Below, piece after piece: positions 33,963 through 44,970 of a DNA stretch of 64,000 nucleotides. Both the position numbers and the translations under genes were made by a program. The DNA is from Beta vulgaris subsp. vulgaris (lineage: Eukaryota; Streptophyta; Magnoliopsida; Caryophyllales; Amaranthaceae): NCBI RefSeq assembly GCF_026745355.1, contig NC_079204.1, positions 51,322,209 to 51,386,208 on the forward strand. Direction: 5' to 3'. A model generated the notes under the pieces. The model saw only the letters and a list, made by a program, of their open reading frames with translations, was not told where the DNA came from and searched no databases. Positions within the stretch are counted from its first letter, which is position 1, and every line of letters begins with the position of its first letter.

Positions 33963-34314
33963 CTCCCTTCGTCCCAAAATATAGTTCCCATTTCCATTTT
34001 GGGTATCCCAAAATATAGTTCCCATTTCCATATTTAGTTCCACATTTTTCCGTAATTTGTCTAGAAAAAACGTGTCCCATCATTTATTTTCTTCTTGAAA
34101 TTTGTTTTTTCCTTTGTTTATTCAACCAAAATGTTACAATTAATGCTCTTTCACCAATATTGTCCACTCTCTCTCTCTTAAAATCATCTTTTCCCATACA
34201 ACATTTTACATTTATTTAAATAAACAAAAAATCTTTACTATCTCTCTTAGATTTTACGTGCATAAATTACCGTGAAAAAAGGGAAATGGGAACTATAATT
34301 TGAGACGGAGGGAG
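33963..34314. mobile_element. Stowaway-like MITE with duplicated left end
   Basis: The left end CTCCCTTCGTCCCAAAATAT and the right end, whose complement starts CTCCCTCCGTCTCAAATTAT, lie between TA dinucleotides. The phrase CCCAAAATATAGTTCCCATT occurs twice near the left end (33973 and 34008). Confidence 0.75.
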
Positions 34315-34757
34315 TATGAGATTAAATATACAACCAAGCAGTATATTTTGGGACACCTAAAACGGAAATGAAGCACTATATAACCTATATTAGTATTATT
34401 GTGGAAGGGAGGAAGTACAAGCACTATATTATAAGAAGAGAGTAATATTATTTCTTAATTCAGTATATAATCAACCTTTTTATAATAATTGGGCATGTGA
34501 GTACTTACACTGATATCAAACGCTTGATCTACAAGAAGCAAAATGACCTTCAAGTGGCATCAAGGTGACAAAGTTTACCCTAAAATTGAGGCCATGACGT
34601 AACTAGTGAGATCAAAATAGAGGCGGTATCACATTGCTACTACTTAAAAAAAAACATAGACAGACTACTGTGTGTGTACTCCAAGTATTCAGTGTAAAAT
34701 TCTAATCATTAAAAGATAGTCTAAAACTCACATTTCTTCCTAAGAACAACCCCCAAG

Positions 34758-36183
34758 ATGGAAGGTAAATATTGCAATGAAAGTGGCAACCAAAATAGCT
34801 TAGAACACCCTCAAGTGGTAGTAGTGATGGTACCATTTCCAGCACAAGGCCATCTGAACCAACTCCTCCATCTGTCTCATCTCATAACCTCCTACAGAAT
34901 ACCAGTTCATTATGCCGGTTCCGCTACCCACAACCATCAAGCAAAGCTCAGACTCCATGGTTGGGACACTGAAAGTTTAGACAATATCCATTTCCATGAC
35001 TTCCAACTACCTCTTTATAGCTCACCACCTCCCAACCCCGACGCTTCTACCCTTTTCCCTACAAACCTTGAACCACTTTTCGATGCTTCTATGCATCTCC
35101 GTCAACCTGTTTCCCTACTCTTGCAAGAACTCTCTACTAAGTTTAAGAGAATTGTTGTTATATTTGATAGTCTGATGGCTTACGTAGTCCAAGATGTGAA
35201 AATCATCCAAAATGCTGAATCATTTTCCTTCTTTACTGTCTCTGCTTTTACCATGTTCTTAAATATCTGGGAAGGAATACCTGAGAAACCTTTTCAGCTA
35301 GATTTAGAGATCCCAAGATGCATTCCCTCAAATGAAGGGTGCTTGACGCCGCTGGTTTTCAGCTTCATAGCCAACTTACATAAACTACTTGGGTTTCAGG
35401 CAGGAATGATTTACAACACATCTAGGCTGATAGAGGGTAGATATGTCGAACTGCTGCAGAAGCTATCGAAGAATGCTGAGGCAAAGCACTTTGCTGTTGG
35501 ACCATTGAATCCAGTGGAAACGAAAAGCAAAAGCGAAAAAGATAGACATACATGCCTACTATGGCTAGACAAACAAGAAGTAGGTTCAGTGATATACATC
35601 TCCTTTGGATCAACAACCTCAATGACAGATGAGCAGATCACGGAGTTGGCACTAGGATTGGAAAGAAGTCGGCAAAAGTTTATATGGGTGCTTAGAAGGG
35701 CTGATACAGCTGATGCTCTCAGAGGCACTGAAGTGAGAAATCCTCAGCTGCCTGAAGTGTATGAAGAGAGAGTGAAAGACAGGGGAATAGTGATAAGAGA
35801 CTGGGCACCCCAATTACAGATTTTAGCACATCCATCCACAGGTGGGTTCATGAGTCACTGTGGATGGAACTCGTGCATGGAGAGGCATTAGCATGGGAGT
35901 GCCAATGGCAGCATGGCCTATGCATTCAGACCAACCAAGGAATGCCGTTTTGGTGACAGAGGTGCTAAGAATTGGTACATTGGTGAGGGATTGGACAGAC
36001 CGTGCTAAACTAGTGATGTCCACTACTATAGAGAATGTTGTGAGGAGATTGTTGGCGTCAGAGGAAGGAGAGGCGATGCAGAAAAGGGCTATAGGACTAG
36101 GTGAGGCTGTTAGAGCATCAGTTGCCGAAGATGGTGTTTCTCATTTAGAAATGGATTCTTTTATGTCTCATATCACCAGATGA
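34758..36183 (+). pseudogene. UGT4: UGT with single-base frameshift
   Basis: The sequence is a full-length copy closely related to UGT5, with MEGK start, His32 in AQGHLNQ, and PSPG box beginning at residue 349. One extra G at 35884-35885 (GGAGAGGCATT against GGAGAGCATT in UGT5) shifts the frame right after HCGWNSCME, and a stop follows two codons later at 35891. The downstream part is open to 36183 in the shifted frame. The product would end inside the donor-binding box and lack the C-terminal fold. A single assembly or read error at this base would restore the frame in reality, so pseudogene status needs read support. Confidence 0.75.
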
Positions 36184-36717
36184 TGTACGTTAGTAATGGA
36201 CACTTCTTCTGCATGATTTTCCACATACAAAAGGACTCAAGAACCCAACTCTGCTGTGCGCCTGTGCCTCACACTACTTCCAGAATTTTATGTGTTCTGT
36301 CTATCTAAGGATCCCGGGGTTTTGAGTTGGTTATTTTTTCATTAGTTCTATTCAGCAGGACTTTTTCAGAAAACTTTTGAAATAATACGCTTTGATCCTT
36401 CTTATTCATAGCCTTCTCTGTATTTGACTAAGAAATGAAATTCAAAAAATCCGGCTTGCAAGGGAGTCTACGAGAGAAAGGAAAAAGACGCGTGTATATA
36501 TTACTAACATCTGTTTCTAAACAAGTGCAACAGTTTGACTTTCACACTTGTCAATGCACAACTTTAACCATTAATATCTCTAATTATGTATCAATAAAAT
36601 TTATAAAAAGTTGATATTACGAAAATATTCACCGAAACAAACCCAACAACCTTTTAAATTATCATTTTTGTTTTTATATATTAGTAAAAAAATTCCGATT
36701 ATAGTGAGGTGTGTAAA
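36184..36717. other. UGT4 3' flank, no gene
   Basis: The first 120 bases match the UGT5 3' flank (shared TGATGTACGTxAGTAATGGAC and CCACATACAAAAGGACTC), showing that the duplication unit extends past the stop codon. UGT5 has about 40 extra bases here. The remainder is AT-rich and non-coding. Confidence 0.6.
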
Positions 36718-37277
36718 TCTCTATTATATAAGGGAAGGGGGGCAATGGTGTCCTTTTTTGAAATGCCTATTTTGCCCCCTTTCCCTTTCTAAATTACAAA
36801 AGGATTGTCAAAATCAAAATAGGCACTCAAAGAAAACTACCTTACAACATTCACTCACAAATCACTTAAAAGAAGAAACTTTACAAATCACTCATACATT
36901 GAGAAAATCACGCAAATCACTCAAATAATCAGAAACGTTATTAAAACTTAAAATTAACATACAAACTAAAACTAATAACCTAAAATGTCAATACATACAA
37001 AAACATTTACAAAAATTACTTGCAAATCACTATTCTCAAGAACCATTCACAATTAATGGTGGGCCATAATAAAACATAGAGGTGTATTTGTAGTGAAATC
37101 AGAATTTAATTAGAAGTTAGACAAGGAAAAAAATTATTTACTTTTTTATAGTGTTTCCTATATATAATAAAAATTTTACATATATTTGGACCTATCTTTT
37201 TCTATTATATAATAGCGATTAATTATCAAGGTAAAAAGTTTATGTAAAATATCATTCAAGAATTAAAGTACAACATA
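36718..37277 (+). mobile_element. Helitron 5' portion
   Basis: The sequence starts TCTCTATTATATAAGGGAAG after an A (36717), the 5' end of the same Helitron family as at 22311. No 3' hairpin or CTAG end is seen before the next Helitron start at 37278. It may be truncated, or the second element may have inserted near its end. Confidence 0.6.
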
Positions 37278-37779
37278 TCTCTATTATATAAGAGAAGGGG
37301 GGAGCTATGGTGTCCCCAAATGAAGAGACTATGTTACCCCCTTCCCATTCTAAATTACAAATTCACTTACAAATCAAATGGGGCTTCAAACAAAAATACC
37401 AAAAATAAAATTGTAACAATCACTCACAAACTACTACCTATGAAAAAATTGACTTGAAATCAAAGTGTCCACTTTTTTTATAATTTATGAAGTACTATAC
37501 TTAATTCAAAAATCAACTAAAAAATTATAATATTAGAAATCATAAATAAATTCAATAAAATTTTATTTTGTTCATAGAATTTAACTTTGAAAAGTAAAAA
37601 AAAAAACAAAAAGAATGGTGAGAGACTTAAGTGACAGAAACTAAACCAATCAAATTTTGCAACTAAAAACAATTATACTTTGTATGTCTAAATTTCAAAT
37701 TTTGACTCTTATGCCGAAGAAAATCGAGTTTCTGTTTCGAAAAAAAATTCAAGCATACATCGCGTGCAAAAAATTCTAG
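37278..37779 (+). mobile_element. Non-autonomous Helitron, complete
   Basis: The element runs from TCTCTATTATATAAGAGAAG to CTAG between A (37277) and T (37780). The 3' hairpin is partly decayed (GCATAC-ATC-GCGTGC near 37753). No coding capacity. Confidence 0.78.
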
Positions 37780-37935
37780 TAGTACAAGAGTCAACGTGTT
37801 GCACTTGAAAAAAAATTCAGAAAGTATTTTGGGCTGTTCTGTTCAGAAAAATGTTGTTGGACATCTCAAAACACAAAAAACATTATAAAAATATCAAGAA
37901 ATCTCCACTCAAAATGAGTTATAAATTGAGTTATT

Positions 37936-39335
37936 GGCTCTGTTTGGCAATACTACCTGAAACGTAGCTGAAACTGATAAGGTAGCTGAAACTGATAAGG
38001 TATAGCTGAAACTGATAAGGTGCTGAAACTGATAAGGTAGCTGATTAGTTTAACTGTTTGGCAGAACTTGTTGCATAAGTTAATTAATTAATTAGATTTT
38101 GTAATTCTTTTATTATATATATTTCAACACTAATTTATTTCAGTAGCATATCCATATTCACAAGTAGCATATCCATCTTGATACACCCTATTTCATATAT
38201 CTCGGGATCTACTCCTTTATTTTGAAACTTTTTTACTTCAGGTTTCTCCTACAAAATGCAAAGGTAGTATTATAAATTTAACTTATACAAATTAAATCTA
38301 TTCAAAAAACAAGCTGCCAATCTCTCCTCATCCAATCATACTTATTCTTCATACTTTTTATTGGACATTTCGGTTTAATTCTTTTCTCAAACTTATCATG
38401 AACTAATACCCACTTAATTGCACGTCCTTTTACTTTTTCATCAAACAAGGCGATCAAAATTTCACAAAAAGCTATCATGTCATCATCTGTCCATATGAAA
38501 TTCCCCTCTTTTTTATCATTTGATGGCGTCTATTAAAAAAAAAAATCCAAGAACCAAAAATAAAAATTCAAATCTTTCGAAGTGAAGACAATTGCATCCT
38601 TATGATTCCCAAGTTACAAACATCACAAACCACAAAACATTGTTTTATATTCACCAATGCTTATATACATTGGAAGTTTATTCTTTCTCTCCTTTAATTA
38701 TAAACCAAAATCATTCAAAAATAGATATCGTGTTAGGTTTGGGCAAACATCTTAATAAGCTTTCTTAAGGAGTGTCGGCATTTTGGTAGATGGTGTGGAA
38801 GACTGGAAGTAATATAAGTATAAGAAAATCAATTAAGAGATAGAGAGAGAGATCTAGTGCATCCTACATCAAATGGGTTATGGAAGCCTAACTAGACGAA
38901 GGTATAGGAAACTTATGTGTTGCTGCCAAACAACAAATGAATGAAGCTTATTTTGGGAAGATAAACCAAAATCATTAAAAAAAACAGAGATTCCAAGGAG
39001 ATGAATGAAATTGGAGATACCTGATGCAGAAACTTGAAAAGGGATGCAGTACATTGATGAAGTCAACAGCCAGTAGAGAAGACAAGAAAGTATGAGAGAG
39101 AATTCCGGTTGAGCCGTATATTTTCTCTAATTAACGTTATATTCCAAGATTTTAGGTACCTGATTTCAGATACCTGATTTTCAAACGTTATAATTTTTAC
39201 CTTGTCAAAATCAGTCATTTTAGGAACTGAAATTTTATTTTAGTTATTTCCCAAACACACCTAAATCATTTTAGCACCTAAAAGTTTTAGCAACTTATCA
39301 TTTTAGGCACCTAAAATGTCTCCCCAAACAGAGCC
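37936..39335. mobile_element. PIF/Harbinger-like element with Myb/SANT exon
   Basis: The ends GGCTCTGTTTGG and CCAAACAGAGCC are perfect inverted repeats, with ATT on either side (37933-37935, 39336-39338). Near the left end GAAACTGATAAGGTAGCT is repeated about four times. On the minus strand there is a Myb/SANT-like coding fragment (38302-38529). The TIR style and the Myb-like domain both fit the PIF/Harbinger group, whose second protein carries such a domain, although Myb/SANT-like domains also occur elsewhere. No DDE transposase is seen. Confidence 0.72.
38302..38529 (-). pseudogene. Myb/SANT-like domain fragment in transposon
   Basis: Read on the minus strand this 76-codon open stretch contains NFIWTDDDMIAFCEILIALF, then GRAIKWVLVHDKFEKRI and MKNKYDWMRRDWQLVF before a TGA. 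The spacing of W...F...W...K..YD.M..DW is that of the plant Myb/SANT-like domain (Myb_DNA-bind_3 type). The frame has no internal stop but is not linked to a start codon, so it is an exon or an exon remnant inside the element at 37936-39335. Confidence 0.7.
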
Positions 39336-39355
39336 ATTGAGGATGGTTATTTTGG

Positions 39356-39526
39356 TATAATCTTAACGAATCTGTCATTATATAAGTCAAAGATTATTAC
39401 AGGTAACAATTTTATTAAATCAAAGTTTAATAGTGTTTCTTGATTCAGTATAATCTTAAGCAATCTCTCAGACTCTCATTATATAAGTCAAAGATTATTA
39501 CACGTAACAATTTTATTAAATCAACG
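39356..39526. repeat. Tandem duplication upstream of UGT5
   Basis: A segment with ATTATATAAGTCAAAGATTA and GTAACAATTTTATTAAATCA occurs twice, offset by roughly 100 bases. UGT4 has only a fragment of this upstream of it. It lies 250-420 bases before the UGT5 start codon. Confidence 0.6.
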
Positions 39527-39779
39527 TTTTTATAAGAATTGAGCATGTGAGTGTTACACTGCCAGGCTATCAGACGCTTGATCAGAAGAATAATGAGGTA
39601 ATGACACTCAGATGGCCTCAAGTTGACCCTAAAATTGGGGCCACGACGTATCTATTGAGATCAAAATTGAGGTGGTATCACGTCGTACTCCAAATATTCA
39701 ATGTAAATGAGTTTCTATTCGTTAAAAAGATAGTTTATAAATCACAATTCTTTGCCAAAGTAGTAAGAACAACCCCAAA

Positions 39780-41204
39780 ATGGAAGGCCAATGTTGCAAC
39801 AAAAATGGCAACCAAAATGGCTTAGAACACCCTCAAGTGGCAGTGGTGATGGTACCATTTCCAGCGCAAGGCCATCTGAACCAGCTCCTCCATCTCTCTC
39901 ATCTCATAATCTCGTACAACATACCGGTTTATTATGCCGGTTCAGCTACCGACAACCATCAAGCGAAGCTCCGACTTCATGGTTGGGACACTGAAATTTT
40001 AGACAAAATTCATTTTCATGACTTCCAACTCCCTATTTATAGCTCACCCCCTCCCAACCCCGACCCTTCTATCCTTTTCCCTAGGGAACTTGAACCACTT
40101 TTCGATGCTTCTAAGCATCTCCGTCAACCTGTTTCCTTACTCTTGCAAGGACTCTCTACTAAGTTCAAGAGAATTGTTGTTATATTTGATAGTCTGATGG
40201 CTTACGTAATCCAAGATGTAAAACTCATCCAAAATGCTGAATCATATGCCTTCCGTCCCTTCTCTGCCTTGTCCATTTTCTTAAATATCTGGGAAGGAAT
40301 ACCTGAGAAACCTTTTCAGCTAGATTTAGAGATCCCACGATGCATTCCCTCAAATGAAGGGTGCTTGACGCCGCTGGTTTTCAGCTTCATAGCCAATTTA
40401 CATAAACTACTTGGGTTTCAGGCAGGAATGCTTTACAACACGTCTAGGCTGATAGAGGGTAGATATGTCGAACTGCTGCAGAAGCTATCGAAGAATGCTG
40501 AGGCAAAGCACTTTGCTGTTGGACCATTGAATCCAGTGGAAACGAAAAGCAAAAGCGAGAAAGATAGACATACATGCCTACTATGGCTAGACAAACAAGA
40601 AGTAGGTTCAGTGATATACATCTCCTTTGGATCAACAACCTCAATGACAGATGAGCAGATCACGGAGTTGGCACTAGGATTGGAAAGAAGTCAGCAAAAG
40701 TTTATATGGGTGCTTAGAAGGGCTGATACAGCTGATGCTCTCAGAGGCACTGAAGTGAGAAATCCTCAGCTGCCTGAAGTGTATGAAGAGAGAGTGAAAG
40801 ACAGGGGAATAGTGATAAGAGACTGGGCACCCCAATTACAGATTTTAGCACATCCATCCACAGGTGGGTTCATGAGTCACTGTGGATGGAACTCGTGCAT
40901 GGAGAGCATTAGCATGGGAGTGCCAATGGCAGCATGGCCTATGCATTCAGACCAACCAAGGAATGCCGTTTTGGTGACAGAGGTGCTAAGAATTGGTACA
41001 TTGGTGAGGGATTGGACAGACCGTGCTAAACTAGTGATGTCCACTACTATAGAGAATGTATTGAGAAGATTGTTGGCGTCAGAAGAAGGAAAGGCGATGC
41101 AGGAAAGGGCTATAGAACTGGGTGATGCTGTTCGAGCATCAGTTGGCAAAGATGGTGTTTCTCGCTTAGAAATGGATTCTTTTATGTCTCATATCACCAG
41201 ATGA
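39780..41204 (+). CDS. UGT5: zeatin O-glucosyltransferase-like UGT, intact
   Basis: Predicted 474-residue single-exon UGT and the intact sister of UGT4. His32 lies in VPFPAQGHLNQLLHLS, and the PSPG box spans 349-392, from WAPQLQILAHPSTGGFMSHC to HSDQ. From about residue 160 to 430 it is nearly identical to UGT4, while both ends differ more, suggesting gene conversion. The start at 39780 matches the M-E-G start of UGT3 and UGT4. Upstream DNA (39540-39770) is homologous to the UGT4 promoter (34490-34750) but not to the UGT1/6/7 type. Unusual for this array is LPEVYEERVKDRGIVIRDW, where the other copies have LPEGYE. O-glucosylation of a cytokinin-like acceptor is inferred from family only. Confidence 0.93.
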   Translation: MEGQCCNKNGNQNGLEHPQVAVVMVPFPAQGHLNQLLHLSHLIISYNIPVYYAGSATDNHQAKLRLHGWDTEILDKIHFHDFQLPIYSSPPPNPDPSILFPRELEPLFDASKHLRQPVSLLLQGLSTKFKRIVVIFDSLMAYVIQDVKLIQNAESYAFRPFSALSIFLNIWEGIPEKPFQLDLEIPRCIPSNEGCLTPLVFSFIANLHKLLGFQAGMLYNTSRLIEGRYVELLQKLSKNAEAKHFAVGPLNPVETKSKSEKDRHTCLLWLDKQEVGSVIYISFGSTTSMTDEQITELALGLERSQQKFIWVLRRADTADALRGTEVRNPQLPEVYEERVKDRGIVIRDWAPQLQILAHPSTGGFMSHCGWNSCMESISMGVPMAAWPMHSDQPRNAVLVTEVLRIGTLVRDWTDRAKLVMSTTIENVLRRLLASEEGKAMQERAIELGDAVRASVGKDGVSRLEMDSFMSHITR

Positions 41205-42640
41205 TGTACGTCAGTAATGGACAATTCCCCTTCAGGACTTCCACATACAAAAGGACTCGATCACTGCAGATCTCAGTTGCTTTCTCTCCAGAAGGCTCAA
41301 AAACCCAGTTGTGCTGTGCCTCTCTGTGCCTTTCATTACTTTCAGAATTCTGTCTTGTGTCTATCCTTCATTAAGCTATCCGAGTCTACTCATCATAGAA
41401 AGCAACCCGGTTGTTATGTATCAAATATTGTATGTCACAACTTCACATGTTTTGTTTGTCCTTTATAAAGCTATTTGTATCGGATATTGTATTCACAACT
41501 TCACATGTTCTGTTGTGTTAAGCATTGTTTAATACATGTAACAAAAAGTTGCATACCCATCTTGCTCATCAAAACTGTACTAGTTTGCATAATCTCATAC
41601 TAGAAAGTTCTAAGATGACTCAAAACAGACCAAGTTGAAGATACATCAACTAATCATGACTTCTTGGAAACACATTTGTTTCGTAGCAAGGGCCGTTATG
41701 AAACATACTAGGCAGCCATTTTAGCTAGTTTATCACCAAAAGAAGTCCAAATGTTCGCTTCAGTCCTGCCTCAATACCAAAAACCTCGCTGCGCTTCTTG
41801 AAGACTCTGAATCACTAAGCCTCAACAGGATGCTAGTACGAAGAGTGGCATAACGCAAATAATAAGATGAGAATAAGACCTTCACTCAGCTTGTTGCCGG
41901 ATATTAGAATTATTTGAGGGGTTCACCAGTAAGCAAAAAGGGTTTTTGTTATGATCTCCCTATTAAGCAAGCTAGCTGCAATCTGATGATTGTCACGGGA
42001 TTACCGAACCTTTAGTCTCGCAAATCGACTCTTCCCAAATCCCAGCAACATGAGTAATAGATATATTGGCATCTTTCCTACTCTTTTAAGGAAGCAACCC
42101 TATGAGGTAAGAGCAGAAGCAAACTTCTGCTAGAAATATATATTTACTGTATCATTCACTTAAGCATAGTTCACTAATCAAGTACTTCATGAAGGCATGA
42201 ATCCGAGAGTAACAAATAATCACTATGATTTGTGAATAGTGCATATCAAAATGTTAGTGAAAAAAACTTAGAAAGTTACCACCAAACAGTGTTACTCCAA
42301 CACCTTCATTTACCTCAAAAGTGGGGTGTCGTGTCGTGTTGTGTCTGACACGACATTTTACTTGAATACTTCATTTTTAACTAAAAACTTGACTTTTTTC
42401 TACAAAATAGCCGAGTCGGACACTTGAACACTCGTATCCGAATAGATACTCAGAGTAACATAGCCACCAAACACCACCCTTTTTTTTAAAATCCAGAAAA
42501 TACCCATAGTTCATCCCAAAATTACACAAGATACCATCATCATATCTCACTATTCACATATCAGATATCACCTTGATTATTTAAGACAACCTTGCGTAGA
42601 ACCCAACATTGACGGACATATAAAATTGAAAATGATCTTG
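41205..42640. other. UGT5-UGT6 intergenic DNA
   Basis: The first 250 bases are the UGT5 3' flank. Around 41680-41830 the minus strand resembles the end of a LINE RNase H region (GDKLAKMA), as downstream of UGT3. Around 42150-42240 the DNA matches the UGT1 upstream region (16040-16090), for example ATCAAGTACTxC and GCATGAA. No gene is seen. Confidence 0.45.
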
Positions 42641-42787
42641 TTCACGAGGAAGCATCACATGGTATTCAATTAGCCCCCTATTTGTTTCACTGCTTTCTTT
42701 CCAAGTAAGGGTGGATGAGGCAAGCAATTACGCACACATCACTAGCCATTACTATATTCAGACTTGAAGTCTGTAATTCTTTTATAG

Positions 42788-43089
42788 AGACAAAAGTAGT
42801 CTGGCACAACTTTATTGCACGCAAGTGGTCAAATCAAATTGTGTCAAGAAAATCTGACTCAATGATTGCCTTTGAAAATGTCAAGACAAAATCCTTTTTG
42901 TGCGGAGATTGCTACATCTACTACATCTACCCACTGGATAAACTATCCATTAAAAATAAACAATTAAAGAATAAATAAATCTGCTGAGTTGGACTCCACT
43001 TATGATTAATGTCAATCTCTAGTGGATAGATTACCCGGTGGGTAGATAAAGTTTTTTCTTTTTGTGCACTCCAAGGCCGCCAATATAAA
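42788..43089 (+). promoter_or_regulatory. UGT6 promoter split by an insertion
   Basis: Block 1 (42788-42840) has AGTAGTCTGGCACAACTTT and a GCACGCAAGTGGTCAAA string. Block 2 starts at about 42871 with TTGAAAATGTCAAGACAAAA. Block 2 is then interrupted by a 154-bp insertion (42904-43057). The TATA box TATAAA is at 43084-43089, 63 bases before the ATG, the same spacing as in UGT1. In UGT1 and UGT7 the blocks are contiguous with the TATA region. Confidence 0.6.
42904..43057. mobile_element. 154-bp MITE with perfect 10-bp TSD
   Basis: CTTTTTGTGC occurs at 42894-42903 and 43058-43067. Inside, CATCTACCCACTGGATAA near the left and TTACCCGGTGGGTAGATA near the right form inverted repeats. The homologous promoters of UGT1 (16610) and UGT7 (46646) show the uninterrupted phrase. 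A 9-10 bp duplication suggests a Mutator-type MITE. It displaces the upstream blocks of UGT6 from the TATA box. Confidence 0.72.
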
Positions 43090-43146
43090 CTAGAATCTTC
43101 CAGTTCCAAAAATATCACAATCCCACCAACAAGTTAACGACCAAAT

Positions 43147-44571
43147 ATGATAAGCCAGACTAACAACCTAAAACAACTTCCCCAAGTGGCAGTAGTGATG
43201 GTACCACTTCCAGCACAAGGCCATCTAAACCAACTCCTCCACCTCTCTCACCTCATCACCTCCTACGGCATACCTGTCCATTACGCCGGCTCAACCACGC
43301 ACAACCGCCAAGCGAAGCTCCGTCTCCATGGTTGGGACTCACAAAGTTTAGCCAAAATCCATTTCCATGACTTCCAACTCCCTCCTTACCACTCACCCCC
43401 TCCAAGTATAGACACCTCTGTCCCTTTCCCTAATCACTTAACCGCACTCTTTCAGGCGTCATCTACCCATCTTAGGGAACCCGTATCTCAACTCTTGCAC
43501 CAACTCTCGCAAAACTTCAGTCGAGTGGTCGTCATTCATGATATTATTATGGCTTATGTGATTCAAGATGTGAAGCTCATCCCAAATGCTAAAGTCTTTA
43601 CCTTTGTTCCGACTTCAGCCTTTACCATGTTTGCAGACACATGGGAAAGCATACCTGAGGAAGTTAAACCGTTTCAGCTAGATTCAAAAGATATCCCAGA
43701 AAATATTCCTACTGGTGAAGGGTGTGCAACGAAAGAAATGGTGGAGTTTGCAATTAATCAAGTACAATGTCTTGGGTTCGAATCAGGGTGGATTTACAAC
43801 ACCTCTAGAGCTATAGATGGCAGATATGTCACTTTGCTGGAGAAGTTATCTTCAACTAAGTCACGGATAAAACACTTTGCATTAGGACCGTTTCATCCGG
43901 TGCATATCAAAAACGAAAACGGTGAAAACAGACATCAATGTCTGAAATGGCTAGATGAACAAGAGAAAGGCTCAGTAATTTATGTGTCTTTTGGGTCAAC
44001 AACATCTTTGACAGATGATCAGATTGAAGAGCTGGCAAATGGGTTGGAAACAAGCAAGGTGAAGTTTATATGGGTGCTCCGTAGTGCAGACCGGACTAAT
44101 ATTTTTGAAGAAGCTGATAAATTCAGAAAGGCTCAACTTCCAGAAGGGTATGAAGATAGAGTGAGAGACAGGGGAATGGTAGTGAGAGATTGGGCACCAC
44201 AGCTTGAAATATTAGCACATCCATCGACTGGCGGGTTTATGAGTCATTGTGGATGGAATTCATGTATGGAAAGTTTAAGTATGGGAGTGCCTATTGCAGC
44301 ATGGCCAATGCATTCTGATCAGCCAAGAAATGCAGCTTTGCTGAGCGAGGTGCTTAGAGTTGGTATATTGGTGAGAGATTGGGCACACCGTGGCGAGATT
44401 GTGAAATCAAGTACTATAGAGAATGTGGTGAAGACATTGATGGCATCAGAAGAAGGAAAAGAGATGATGAAAAGGGCTGCAGAGTTGGGTGAAAGTGTTA
44501 GAGGATCAGTTGCTGAAGGTGGTGTGTGTTGTTTAGAGAGGGACTCTTTTATTGCCCATATGTCTGAATAA
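43147..44571 (+). CDS. UGT6: zeatin O-glucosyltransferase-like UGT, intact
   Basis: Predicted 474-residue single-exon UGT of the UGT1/UGT2 subgroup (YHSPPPSID and GPFHPVHI motifs). His26 lies in VPLPAQGHLNQLLHLS, and the PSPG box spans 349-392, from WAPQLEILAHPSTGGFMSHC to HSDQ. The start codon is followed by ISQTNN where UGT1 has ESQNSN; no better upstream ATG exists after the TATA box. It lacks the frameshift of UGT2, its close relative. A run of T follows the stop codon, as in UGT2. The role is as for the family; acceptor specificity is not readable. The insertion in its promoter may affect expression. Confidence 0.93.
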   Translation: MISQTNNLKQLPQVAVVMVPLPAQGHLNQLLHLSHLITSYGIPVHYAGSTTHNRQAKLRLHGWDSQSLAKIHFHDFQLPPYHSPPPSIDTSVPFPNHLTALFQASSTHLREPVSQLLHQLSQNFSRVVVIHDIIMAYVIQDVKLIPNAKVFTFVPTSAFTMFADTWESIPEEVKPFQLDSKDIPENIPTGEGCATKEMVEFAINQVQCLGFESGWIYNTSRAIDGRYVTLLEKLSSTKSRIKHFALGPFHPVHIKNENGENRHQCLKWLDEQEKGSVIYVSFGSTTSLTDDQIEELANGLETSKVKFIWVLRSADRTNIFEEADKFRKAQLPEGYEDRVRDRGMVVRDWAPQLEILAHPSTGGFMSHCGWNSCMESLSMGVPIAAWPMHSDQPRNAALLSEVLRVGILVRDWAHRGEIVKSSTIENVVKTLMASEEGKEMMKRAAELGESVRGSVAEGGVCCLERDSFIAHMSE

Positions 44572-44970
44572 TGCAACCTTGTTTTTTTTTTTTTTTGTTC
44601 TTTAGAAAAATTGATACCATTAATCCCAAATTGTTGTGTCTTCCATTGTCAATCTGAAGTTTCATTTATTTATAAATAATCCCAAGTTTGGAAGAGTCTT
44701 CCTAAATTAATCCTAGGCAACCTATTACCTGTTGTTAAACATGTAAAATTTTCTTTCTTCACTCTTTTCGTACTCATAAGTCGTGTCGCCTCGCTCGGAC
44801 CTAGAAAACTAGCTGCAGCCACTATTCCCACCACTAAAGCACTCACCGTCGTCGAACCATCTGACCACCCCTTGTGAACCCCCTTCACTTCTTCCTCTGC
44901 TAACCCGTGGTTTTCGTACTAACCCAACACCTTTCTTTTTCTAAGGGATTGCAATGTTCTCATTCACCTT

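Noticed and set aside
32616..34757. A further UGT remnant between UGT3 and UGT4
   Set aside because: I found no AQGHLN or PSPG-like string on either strand in this spacer.
39547..39825. Separate 92-codon gene before UGT5
   Set aside because: It overlaps the UGT5 start in another frame, is homologous to the non-coding UGT4 upstream region, and has no domain.
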